Of a DNA stretch of 6,497 nucleotides, positions 1 through 5,783 are shown piece after piece. The stretch lies in assembly GCA_903932545.1 (NCBI GenBank), contig CAIZGT010000588.1, forward strand, positions 1 through 6,497, in the 5' to 3' direction. The translations under genes and the position numbers were made by a program. Positions within the stretch are counted from its first letter, which is position 1, and each line of letters opens with the position of its first letter. This DNA comes from an uncultured Rhodospirillales bacterium. GTDB taxonomy: Bacteria > Pseudomonadota > Alphaproteobacteria > Acetobacterales > Acetobacteraceae. The notes beneath the pieces were generated by a model, which was not told where the DNA came from, did not search any database, and was given only the letters and a program-made list of their open reading frames with translations.

Positions 1-197
1 ATTCGCTTTATCCGTTGCAGGAAAGCACCGATGCCTATGTAAGCCAACTGGTTTTTTGTCGTGATTTGTAAAATTTTCTACCGAAAATTTGATATTTGGA
101 AGTGACAATAGCGATTTTTCTTATTCTAAACAGTCTATTAGGCCAAAGCGGCGGATGAGCCCGGCAGTTTGTGACGAGCGAACACCCAATGACATAC
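1..197. other. AT-rich intergenic region, no gene seen
   Basis: This stretch is clearly richer in A and T than the rest of the window, with runs such as AAAATTTT near 71-78 and AAAATTT near 84-90. No open frame here has a credible start with a ribosome binding site. A frame open from the window edge ends at a TAA at 40-42, giving only 13 residues. It could be the tail of an upstream gene, but it is too short to support. The region most likely holds upstream regulatory DNA for the response regulator gene. Confidence 0.5.
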
Positions 198-224
198 TTA
201 CCGATTGGTAAAATTGGGTATAAA
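198..224 (+). promoter_or_regulatory. Candidate promoter with overlapping dyad upstream of the response regulator
   Basis: A TATAAA hexamer at 219-224 matches five of six bases of the sigma-70 -10 consensus and would place a transcript start about 39 bases before the ATG at 270. No good -35 hexamer lies at normal spacing. Just upstream is a perfect dyad, TTACC-GATT-GGTAA (198-211), where a -35 element or operator would be expected. This suggests activator- or repressor-controlled initiation, perhaps autoregulation. All of this is inferred from short motifs. Confidence 0.3.
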
Positions 225-256
225 TTATTTGATGCGCAGGGAGATTTTTTTCAATC

Positions 257-260
257 GGAG
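257..260 (+). promoter_or_regulatory. Ribosome binding site deciding the response regulator start
   Basis: GGAG at 257-260 sits 9 bases before the ATG at 270. The competing upstream GTG at 171 has no purine-rich sequence before it. The downstream ATG at 324 has AGGAG only 2 bases away, which is too close for normal initiation. The site therefore favours 270. Confidence 0.55.
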
Positions 261-269
261 ACAGGCAAA

Positions 270-1016
270 ATGCATCAACAATTGCCCACAGCGCAGGTTG
301 TGCTTCGTCCTGATCCAGGAGCAATGAGTCACGCGGCAGACGATCGTCATAAAATCCTTCTGGTCGATGACGATGTGGAGCTTCTTGGTGAGTTGGCGGA
401 AGCATTTTCCAATTCCGGCATGATGTGTCGGATCAGCGAAAACTGGAGCGATACCCTGTCGCTGCTGGAGCAATGGCAGCCCGATATCATTTTGCTCGAT
501 CAAAGACTGAAATCGGTGGACACGCTTTTGCTGTTGCCGGTGCTGCGCCAACACAGCAACGCGGCGGTGCTGTTCTTTACGGGCAATCGCAGTGAGGCTG
601 ACCGGGTCATTGGGCTTGAACTTGGCGCCGATGATTTTCTGCTCAAGCCGATCAGCACGCGGGAATTGGTGGCACGGGTTCGCGCGCATATGCGGCGTTC
701 TAAGCCGAGCGGAAGCGTGCAGCCGCGAAAATGGCATATCGTGACCGCTGAGCGCAAAGTTGTGCGCCCAGATGGCAGCACAGTGCCGTTGACCTCGACA
801 GAGTTCGAACTGTTTTACGTCCTTGCCGCCAATCCCGGCGTCGCTGTCGAGCGCGATCAATTGTCACGACATGTGCTGCGCCGCCCGTTTGTGGCCGAAG
901 ATCGCGCGCTGGACAATCTTGTGCATCAGATCCGCCACAAGTTTGGCACCGGCGGCGTGGTGATCAACAGCGTGCGCAACATCGGTTACGCATTTTGTGG
1001 ATTTCCGGCCGAGTAG
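270..1016 (+). CDS. OmpR/PhoB-family two-component response regulator
   Basis: This encodes a cytoplasmic DNA-binding response regulator of 248 residues. After a 26-residue N-terminal extension comes a receiver domain (about 27-142). It has the acidic cluster D33-D35, the likely phosphoacceptor D77 in LLDQRL, the switch threonine T104 and the conserved lysine K126 in FLLKP. A winged-helix output domain follows (about 152-245), with the typical LTSTEFEL segment and a C-terminal RNIGYAF wing. All residues needed for phosphorylation are present. The family binds direct repeats as a dimer after phosphorylation by a histidine kinase, but no kinase gene lies in the window. The start at 270 is chosen for its ribosome binding site; GTG 171 (281 residues) and ATG 324 (230 residues, closest to typical family length) remain possible. 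The gene converges on the AceE-like gene, with 7 bp between stop codons. Target genes and signal cannot be told from the sequence. Confidence 0.93.
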   Translation: MHQQLPTAQVVLRPDPGAMSHAADDRHKILLVDDDVELLGELAEAFSNSGMMCRISENWSDTLSLLEQWQPDIILLDQRLKSVDTLLLLPVLRQHSNAAVLFFTGNRSEADRVIGLELGADDFLLKPISTRELVARVRAHMRRSKPSGSVQPRKWHIVTAERKVVRPDGSTVPLTSTEFELFYVLAANPGVAVERDQLSRHVLRRPFVAEDRALDNLVHQIRHKFGTGGVVINSVRNIGYAFCGFPAE

Positions 1017-1023
1017 GGCCAAC

Positions 1024-3408
1024 TTATCCAAGTAGCGCCTGGGCACACGCGTCCAAAATCGCGGAGGCATCGATGCCATACTCGGCATATAAATCCGGCA
1101 AATCTCCCGCCTGCCCGAAATGATCTGGCCCAAGCGGCACCACGCGTTGGCCGCGCACCGCGCCAAGCCAGGAATGTGCCGCAGGGTGGCCGTCAAGCAC
1201 GGTGACAAGTGCCGCACCTGCAGCCAGCGGCGCCAGGATGCGCTCGATATGTGACAGCGCCGACGCGTCTCCGCCTCGTCGAGCGCGGGCGGCTTTAAGC
1301 CAACCATCATGCAGGCGGTCGGTGCTGGTGATGGCGAGCAGGCCAGCGCCGGGTTCTTCGCTCTGCAACTCGGCAAACGCCTCGTAGGCTTCGGGTGCGA
1401 TCGGGCCTTGGTAGGCGATAATGATTCGCGCGCCTGGTGCGGGTTTCACCGCCCAATGCGCTCCTGCGATCACCTCCGCCGGATCCAGCACGCGCGTGGG
1501 CTGCTCGATCTGCCGGGTTGAGAGCCGAAGCCAAACGGCTGAGCCGTCGGGTTGTTGCATGTGATGAAAGGCGTGACGCAGCAGGATGGCCAATTCGTCC
1601 ACATGCGTCGGCTCGTAACTTGCCAGTCGGTCGGCGGCCATGCCGATCAGGGGCGTGTTGATCGATTGGTGCTGACCACCTTCGGGGGCGAGCGTGATGC
1701 CGGACGGGGTGGATACCAGCAGGAAGCGGGCGTCCTGATAACAGGCGTAGATCAGCGCATCGAGGCCGCGATTAACGAACGGGTCATACACCGTGCCGAT
1801 CGGCAGCACCCGCGCGCCGTGCAGGGAATGCGATAGGCCAGCAGCACCGAGGAGCAGGAACAGATTCTGCTCGGCAATCCCCAACTCGATATGCTGCCCG
1901 GCGGGGGCCATGCCCCAGCGCTGGGCGGAGGCGAGTTTGGCATCGCGGAACACATCGTTGCGGGTGTGGCGGTCGAACACGCCGCGCCGATTGACCCAAG
2001 GGCCAAGATTGGTCGAGACCGTCACGTCTGGGCTGGTGGTGACGATATGGGCGGCGAGTTCTTTATACGGGCCTTCAGCACGGCCGATTTCGGCGAGGAT
2101 TTCGCCAAAGCCGGATTGCGTGGCCATCTTGCGCCCGGTGGCGTCTGGCGCTGGAAGCAGATCGGGGATGGCCACAATTGGCGCGGTGAGCGCGCGACCT
2201 TGTGGGGTGAGCTTTGCAGCGAATGGGCGGCTGTTGACGAACGCTGCCATCTCTTCGGCGGAGATATCGAGCCCCTCAAACAGATCAAACTCATGGCCGG
2301 GGCGGATGCGCATCTGGGTGCGGAAATGCTCCATCTGCTCCTTGGTCATCAGCCCGGCATGGTTGTCTTTATGGCCAGCAAACGGCAGGCCCATGCCTTT
2401 GATGGTGTAGGCGATGAAGCAGGTGGGCTGATCACCCAGCGCATCGGCCTCGCGCAGATGTTCGATGATGCTCTCGATGTCGTGGCCGCCGAGATTGTTC
2501 ATCAAATCAGCGAGTTCGGCGTCTGACATCGGATCGATAATGGCGCGCACGCCCTTATCGCGGCCCAGCTCGGCCAGCAGCGCCTGACGCCATGCCGGAC
2601 CGCCTTGGAAGGTGAGCGCGGAATAGAGGCTGTTGGGGCAATCATCGATGAAGCGGCGCAACGCCTCGCCGCCTTCACGCTGGAAGGCGGCTTCGAGTTT
2701 GCGGCCGTATTTCATCGTCACCACGTTCCAGCCCATGTCGCGAAACAAGCCCTCGATCCGGCCGAACAGACGATCGGGCACCACGGAATCGAGGCTTTGG
2801 CGGTTGTAGTCGATGATCCACCACACGTTGCGGACATCGTGTTTCCAGCCTTCGAGCAGGGCTTCGTAGATGTTGCCCTCGTCAAGCTCGGCATCGCCCG
2901 CAATGGCGATGTGTCGGCCGGGCGGCACCGCGCGATCCTCGGCCAAGCCGTGCAGACGGACGTAATCCGACATCAAGGCGGAGAAGCTGGTCATCGCCAC
3001 GCCGAGGCCGACCGAGCCGGTGGAAAAATCCACCTCGCCGCCGTCTTTCACCCGGCTGGGATAGGGCTGCACGCCGCCCATCTGCCGCAATCCCTGCATT
3101 TTCTCCGGCGTTTGGCGACCGAACAGCAGATTGGCGGCGTGAAACACCGGCCCAGCATGCGGCTTTACCGCCACGCGATCCTGCGGCTGGAGCATCTCGA
3201 AATACAGCGCCGTCATGATCGAGATCACCGAGGCGCAGGAAGCCTGATGTCCGCCGACTTTCAGCCCATCGCGATTGGGGCGGATGTGGTTGGCGTTATG
3301 GATCATCCATGCCGACAGCCAAAGCAGCTTGCGTTCAACTTGGCGCAGAAGCTCCAGGCGACGGGTGTCGGTGATTTCGGGATGGATGATCGAAACAGGA
3401 GCGTTCAT
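1024..3408 (-). CDS. AceE/transketolase-like thiamine diphosphate enzyme (homodimeric pyruvate dehydrogenase E1 type, short form)
   Basis: The product has 794 residues and aligns along its length with homodimeric 2-oxoacid dehydrogenase E1 (AceE) by recognisable blocks. GGHQAS (52-57) matches the AceE GGHMAS block. The thiamine-diphosphate/magnesium motif runs from GDAELDEGN (171-179) to YNRQSLD (201-207); D172, N202 and Q204 match the metal ligands of E. coli AceE. ELGIAEQN (508-515) holds E513 at the catalytic glutamate position, and SYEPTHVDELA (597-607) and a VDAS-like C-terminal block (GIDAS, 778-782) also match. E. coli AceE has about 887 residues. Here homology begins around residue 17, so roughly 60 N-terminal residues that contact the E2 core are missing. 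The substrate could be pyruvate, 2-oxobutyrate or another 2-oxoacid, or the protein could have transketolase-like activity. ATG 3408 is chosen with AAGG 9 bases upstream; a TTG at 3441 would add 11 residues but looks unlikely. No E2 or E3 gene is nearby. Confidence 0.88.
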   Translation of the reverse strand: MNAPVSIIHPEITDTRRLELLRQVERKLLWLSAWMIHNANHIRPNRDGLKVGGHQASCASVISIMTALYFEMLQPQDRVAVKPHAGPVFHAANLLFGRQTPEKMQGLRQMGGVQPYPSRVKDGGEVDFSTGSVGLGVAMTSFSALMSDYVRLHGLAEDRAVPPGRHIAIAGDAELDEGNIYEALLEGWKHDVRNVWWIIDYNRQSLDSVVPDRLFGRIEGLFRDMGWNVVTMKYGRKLEAAFQREGGEALRRFIDDCPNSLYSALTFQGGPAWRQALLAELGRDKGVRAIIDPMSDAELADLMNNLGGHDIESIIEHLREADALGDQPTCFIAYTIKGMGLPFAGHKDNHAGLMTKEQMEHFRTQMRIRPGHEFDLFEGLDISAEEMAAFVNSRPFAAKLTPQGRALTAPIVAIPDLLPAPDATGRKMATQSGFGEILAEIGRAEGPYKELAAHIVTTSPDVTVSTNLGPWVNRRGVFDRHTRNDVFRDAKLASAQRWGMAPAGQHIELGIAEQNLFLLLGAAGLSHSLHGARVLPIGTVYDPFVNRGLDALIYACYQDARFLLVSTPSGITLAPEGGQHQSINTPLIGMAADRLASYEPTHVDELAILLRHAFHHMQQPDGSAVWLRLSTRQIEQPTRVLDPAEVIAGAHWAVKPAPGARIIIAYQGPIAPEAYEAFAELQSEEPGAGLLAITSTDRLHDGWLKAARARRGGDASALSHIERILAPLAAGAALVTVLDGHPAAHSWLGAVRGQRVVPLGPDHFGQAGDLPDLYAEYGIDASAILDACAQALLG

Positions 3409-3440
3409 CGCGCTTTGCCTTGCCTTGAGACGTTGGCACA

Positions 3441-3469
3441 AGCGTAGCGTTGCTGTGCGTGAATCTCAA
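3441..3469 (-). promoter_or_regulatory. Candidate sigma-70-like promoter for the AceE-like gene
   Basis: Read on the minus strand, TTGAGA (3464-3469) is a five-of-six match to the -35 consensus. It is followed after exactly 17 bases by TACGCT (3441-3446), a weak -10. Initiation would fall near 3434 and leave a leader of about 26 bases. The same 8-mer GCTACGCT also lies 23 bases before the malonyl-CoA decarboxylase ATG, but no good -35 accompanies it there. This is motif inference only. Confidence 0.3.
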
Positions 3470-3481
3470 ACCATCCACTGT

Positions 3482-3559
3482 GTCATTGCGAGCGCAGCAT
3501 GGGGATCCACCGCTGGGCAGGCTGCATGGCGGTGGATTGCCACGCAACGCTCGCATGAC
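3482..3559. repeat. Imperfect palindromic repeat of the GTCATTGCGAG type (REP/MITE-like)
   Basis: The left arm begins GTCATTGCGAGCG at 3482 and ends ATCCACCGC at 3505-3513. The right arm begins GCGGTGGAT at 3529-3537 and ends CGCTCGCATGAC at 3548-3559. The inner 9 bases pair perfectly, and the outer arms pair with one missing T and a few mismatches. About 15 bases form the loop. Dispersed palindromes with GTCATTGCGAG ends are widespread in bacterial genomes, usually between genes. The element lies 15 bases after the malonyl-CoA decarboxylase stop codon. As RNA it would fold into a long hairpin that could stabilise or terminate that transcript. It has no poly-T tract on the minus strand, so it is not a classic intrinsic terminator. 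A small dyad GGGTT-A-AACCC (3572-3582) overlaps the stop codon beside it. Confidence 0.7.
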
Positions 3560-3574
3560 GGGCGTTGGGGCGGG

Positions 3575-4978
3575 TTAAACCCAGCCGCGTGCTAATTTCC
3601 GCACCACGGTTGAGGCATGGCGACGGCCTTCGCCCGCGTAATCCTCGTGATAGGCCTCGATTTTGTTCGGGTCATAAAGGTAGTTGACCATCATGGTCGC
3701 ACTCTCCTTGACGCCCTTGGTCGAGATGTCCGCCTCCATGTTGATCCGCTCAACCCGCGCGCCGTTGGAGAGGTGGAAATGCGCCACCGGATCCTGCGCG
3801 CGTTTGCCCTGGCCCTCGGCGAGCAGATAGCGGGCGCAAATTCGCACCAGCACGGGGTCGAGTGCCTTGAGGATGGCGGTGTCTTCTACCCAATTCTTGC
3901 GCGCCAGCAGCGCCTTGAGCGAAGCGGTGCCGTTTGTGCCGGGCTCGAACACGGCCAGAGCCGAGGCCTCCTCGTCGGTGAGCAGCGTGGTTTCTTCCTC
4001 GGTGAGTTTCTTGTCGAGCCAGCGGCGGAAGCCGGGGATGGGGCTGAGGGTGGCGAAAGTTTTGAGGTTGGCAAATTCGCCGCCCAACTCATGCACCACG
4101 CGCTTGATGAGGAAGTTGACGAAGCTGATCCCAGCCAAGCCGCGCTGGCAGTTGCTGATGGAATAGAAAATTGCGGTGTCCGCCTCGTGCGGGTTCTGCA
4201 CCGGCGCGTCTTCATCGAGCAGGCGCTGCACCGAACCAGCCAGGCCTTTGACCAGCGCGACCTCCACGAAGATGAGCGGCTCATCGGGCATGCGCGGATG
4301 GAAGAAGGCGTAGCAGCGGCGGTCGCTGTCGAGGCGATTTTTCAGGTCGCGCCAGGATTTGATTTCGTGGACCGCTTCATATTGCATCAGCTTTTCAAGC
4401 AGGGCAGCGGGGGAGGCCCAGTCGATCCGCTTGAGTTCGAGGAAGCCGACATCGAACCAATTCGCCAGCATGCCACGCAGATCGGCTTCGAGCGCTGCAA
4501 GCATCGGATCAGATTTGGTGAGGCCGAGCAACGTGTTTCGCAGTTCCACCAGGAACTTCATCCCATCAGGAATAGTGGTAAACTGGGTGAGCAGGCGCTG
4601 GCGTGGCGGCTCCAGCATGCGGCGCAGGGTGGATTTGGCGGCGGCGCGGGTGGCATCGTCGCGGGCGTCGTGCAGTGCTTGGTAGGATTTGGTGATCTGC
4701 GCATCATCGGCATCAAAGCTGGCGATGCTGCGCAGAAACGCCTTTTGACCGTCGGCATCGAGGGAGAGATAGGTTTCCGCCAGCTTTGCCGCCCGGTTGC
4801 GGGCTGACACTTCACCGCCACGCCCATCCAGGCAGGCGCGCATCTGCGCCTCAACGCTCTCGCCTTCATCGCGCGACACGCTGGACGCCATATCGCGCCA
4901 TACGCCGGTGATGCGGCGCAGCGCACGGTCAATCAGGCGAGGTGATGGGGTCGGCGGTGCGACAACGACATCCGGCAT
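3575..4978 (-). CDS. Malonyl-CoA decarboxylase
   Basis: The 467-residue product matches malonyl-CoA decarboxylase, which converts malonyl-CoA to acetyl-CoA and CO2 in the cytoplasm. Residues about 1-170 form a helical N-terminal domain rich in charged residues, which in known structures mediates oligomerisation. The GNAT-fold catalytic domain follows, with HPRMPDEPLIF (227-237), FYSISNCQRGLAGISF (271-286), LSPIPGF (311-317) and FHLSNGA (401-407). S312 and H402 match the catalytic serine and histidine described for the human enzyme. The C terminus has the bacterial VNYLYD block (431-436), and no peroxisomal signal is present. The start at 4978 has AAGGAG 7 bases upstream, a strong ribosome binding site. 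In rhizobia the gene (matA) sits with malonyl-CoA synthetase and a malonate carrier; neither is present here, so the source of malonyl-CoA may be fatty-acid metabolism. The gene diverges from the ParA-like gene, and its 3' end faces the palindromic repeat. Confidence 0.95.
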   Translation of the reverse strand: MPDVVVAPPTPSPRLIDRALRRITGVWRDMASSVSRDEGESVEAQMRACLDGRGGEVSARNRAAKLAETYLSLDADGQKAFLRSIASFDADDAQITKSYQALHDARDDATRAAAKSTLRRMLEPPRQRLLTQFTTIPDGMKFLVELRNTLLGLTKSDPMLAALEADLRGMLANWFDVGFLELKRIDWASPAALLEKLMQYEAVHEIKSWRDLKNRLDSDRRCYAFFHPRMPDEPLIFVEVALVKGLAGSVQRLLDEDAPVQNPHEADTAIFYSISNCQRGLAGISFVNFLIKRVVHELGGEFANLKTFATLSPIPGFRRWLDKKLTEEETTLLTDEEASALAVFEPGTNGTASLKALLARKNWVEDTAILKALDPVLVRICARYLLAEGQGKRAQDPVAHFHLSNGARVERINMEADISTKGVKESATMMVNYLYDPNKIEAYHEDYAGEGRRHASTVVRKLARGWV

Positions 4979-4985
4979 GGAAACG

Positions 4986-4991
4986 CTCCTT
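4986..4991 (-). promoter_or_regulatory. Strong ribosome binding site of malonyl-CoA decarboxylase
   Basis: On the minus strand AAGGAG occupies 4986-4991 and lies 7 bases before the ATG at 4978, a near-ideal Shine-Dalgarno arrangement. It fixes the start of the gene and suggests efficient translation compared with the weak sites before the other genes of the window. Confidence 0.7.
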
Positions 4992-5031
4992 TGTTGTCGC
5001 TAGCGTAGCAATGTCTCTGGGCGATGGCGAT

Positions 5032-5060
5032 TCACGATCACGAAATGTTTCGCATTGCGA
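5032..5060. promoter_or_regulatory. Cluster of short repeats in the divergent intergenic region, possible operator
   Basis: Within the 128 bp between the divergent starts at 4978 and 5107 there are three short symmetric or repeated elements in 29 bases. They are a tandem TCACGA-TCACGA (5032-5043), a dyad CGAAA-TG-TTTCG (5041-5052) and a dyad TCGCA-T-TGCGA (5050-5060). They overlap one another and lie midway between the two genes, where a shared regulator could act. No convincing -10/-35 pair is visible for either direction. Chance occurrence cannot be excluded for elements this short. Confidence 0.3.
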
Positions 5061-5106
5061 CGACAAAAGCCTGGACTGAACGGATATTGCAGGATCGGAT
5101 TTTATT

Positions 5107-5742
5107 ATGGCGTTGGTTATCACCGTAGCGCAACAGAAGGGCGGTGCTGGCAAAACCATGATTGCCGCCAATCTTGCCGCGTTTTGGGCGACAACGCGAC
5201 GCGTGGCATTGCTGGATATTGATCCGCAGCGCAGCCTGACGCGCTGGCACGCGGTGCGTGGCGCCGCCAGCAAACCAGTCGTTGACGTCCATCTCAGTGA
5301 CGTGGCGGGTTGGCGGATGGCCGCCGAGTTGGACCGACTGCGCGATGGGCATGATATCATCATCATCGACAGCCCGCCGCAGATTGAGACCGAGGCCAAG
5401 CTTGCGATCCGCGCGGCTGATTTGGTGTTGGTGCCGCTGCAACCGAGCCTGCCGGATTTGTGGGCGGCGGAGGGCACGCTGAAATTGGCGCTGGCTGAAC
5501 GTCGCAAGGCGCGGGTGGTGCTCAACCGCGCCCCGGCAAAGGGGGCGCTGCTCACTCAGATTCTGACCCAAATGGCCAAAGGCGGCGCGCAGATGGTGGA
5601 AGCGCGGCTCGGTAATCGCGCCGGGATGGCCACCGCGTTCGCGCGTGGGTTGGGCGTGTGCGAGAGCGCGCCAAAATCCCTGGCCGCCGCGGAAATTGCG
5701 GCGTTGGCGGCCGAATTGGAGCGTTTACTTACGAATACGTAA
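5107..5742 (+). CDS. ParA/MinD-family ATPase (small, orphan)
   Basis: The 211-residue protein is a P-loop ATPase of the ParA/MinD superfamily. It begins almost directly with the deviant Walker A motif KGGAGKT (11-17), with signature lysine K11 and P-loop lysine K16. The switch I region LLDIDPQRS (35-43) follows with D39, then Walker B IIIIDSPP (84-91) with D88. VVLNRAP (137-143) carries the asparagine that commonly contacts adenine. It lacks the N-terminal DNA-binding domain of plasmid type Ia ParA proteins and has no C-terminal amphipathic MinD-type membrane helix that I can recognise. No parB or centromere-like repeat lies nearby, so the cargo is unknown. Proteins of this class position chromosomes, plasmids, chemoreceptors or other cargo by ATP-dependent dimerisation on DNA. 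The ribosome binding site before ATG 5107 is weak (AGGA 12 bases away, or CGGA about 7). It is co-oriented with hemW, 41 bp downstream. Confidence 0.9.
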   Translation: MALVITVAQQKGGAGKTMIAANLAAFWATTRRVALLDIDPQRSLTRWHAVRGAASKPVVDVHLSDVAGWRMAAELDRLRDGHDIIIIDSPPQIETEAKLAIRAADLVLVPLQPSLPDLWAAEGTLKLALAERRKARVVLNRAPAKGALLTQILTQMAKGGAQMVEARLGNRAGMATAFARGLGVCESAPKSLAAAEIAALAAELERLLTNT

Positions 5743-5743
5743 G
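5728..5743. repeat. Perfect 6-bp dyad across the ParA-like stop codon
   Basis: CTTACG (5728-5733) and CGTAAG (5738-5743) are exact reverse complements separated by AATA. The TAA stop codon (5740-5742) lies inside the right arm. It could form a small hairpin between the two co-oriented genes, or act as a protein-binding site about 40 bases before hemW. It shares the pattern TTAC-N6-GTAA with the dyad at 198-211. No poly-T follows, so it does not look like a terminator. Confidence 0.35.
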
Positions 5744-5783
5744 GCGGGTTGGAGGCGGCGCGAAACCTGCTAAATGACGCGTC

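Noticed and set aside
1..42. Possible C-terminal tail of an upstream gene ending at TAA 40-42
   Set aside because: Only 13 residues are visible and nothing in them identifies a family.
225..860. Minus-strand open frame (211 codons) opposite the response regulator
   Set aside because: The plus frame has receiver and winged-helix motifs. The opposite frame shows no family signature and no ribosome binding site that I can see.
1793..2526. Two overlapping plus-strand frames of 205 and 211 codons
   Set aside because: Both lie fully inside the AceE-like gene on the other strand and have Arg/Pro/Ala-rich composition typical of shadow frames.
2605..3447. Plus-strand open frame (280 codons) opposite the AceE-like gene
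   Set aside because: It is an antisense shadow rich in His, Ala and Gly with no known motif, while the minus-strand frame contains the thiamine diphosphate motif.
3572..3582. Palindrome GGGTT-A-AACCC as an intrinsic terminator
   Set aside because: The arms are only 5 bp and leave almost no loop, and no T-run follows on either strand. It also overlaps the stop codon.
3617..4807. Long plus-strand open frame (396 codons) opposite malonyl-CoA decarboxylase
   Set aside because: It is antisense to a gene with clear family motifs. Long opposite frames are common in GC-rich coding DNA, and its translation shows no recognisable domain.
5038..5571. Minus-strand frames of 177 and 208 codons opposite the ParA-like gene
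   Set aside because: The plus strand encodes intact Walker motifs, and the minus frames show no domain.
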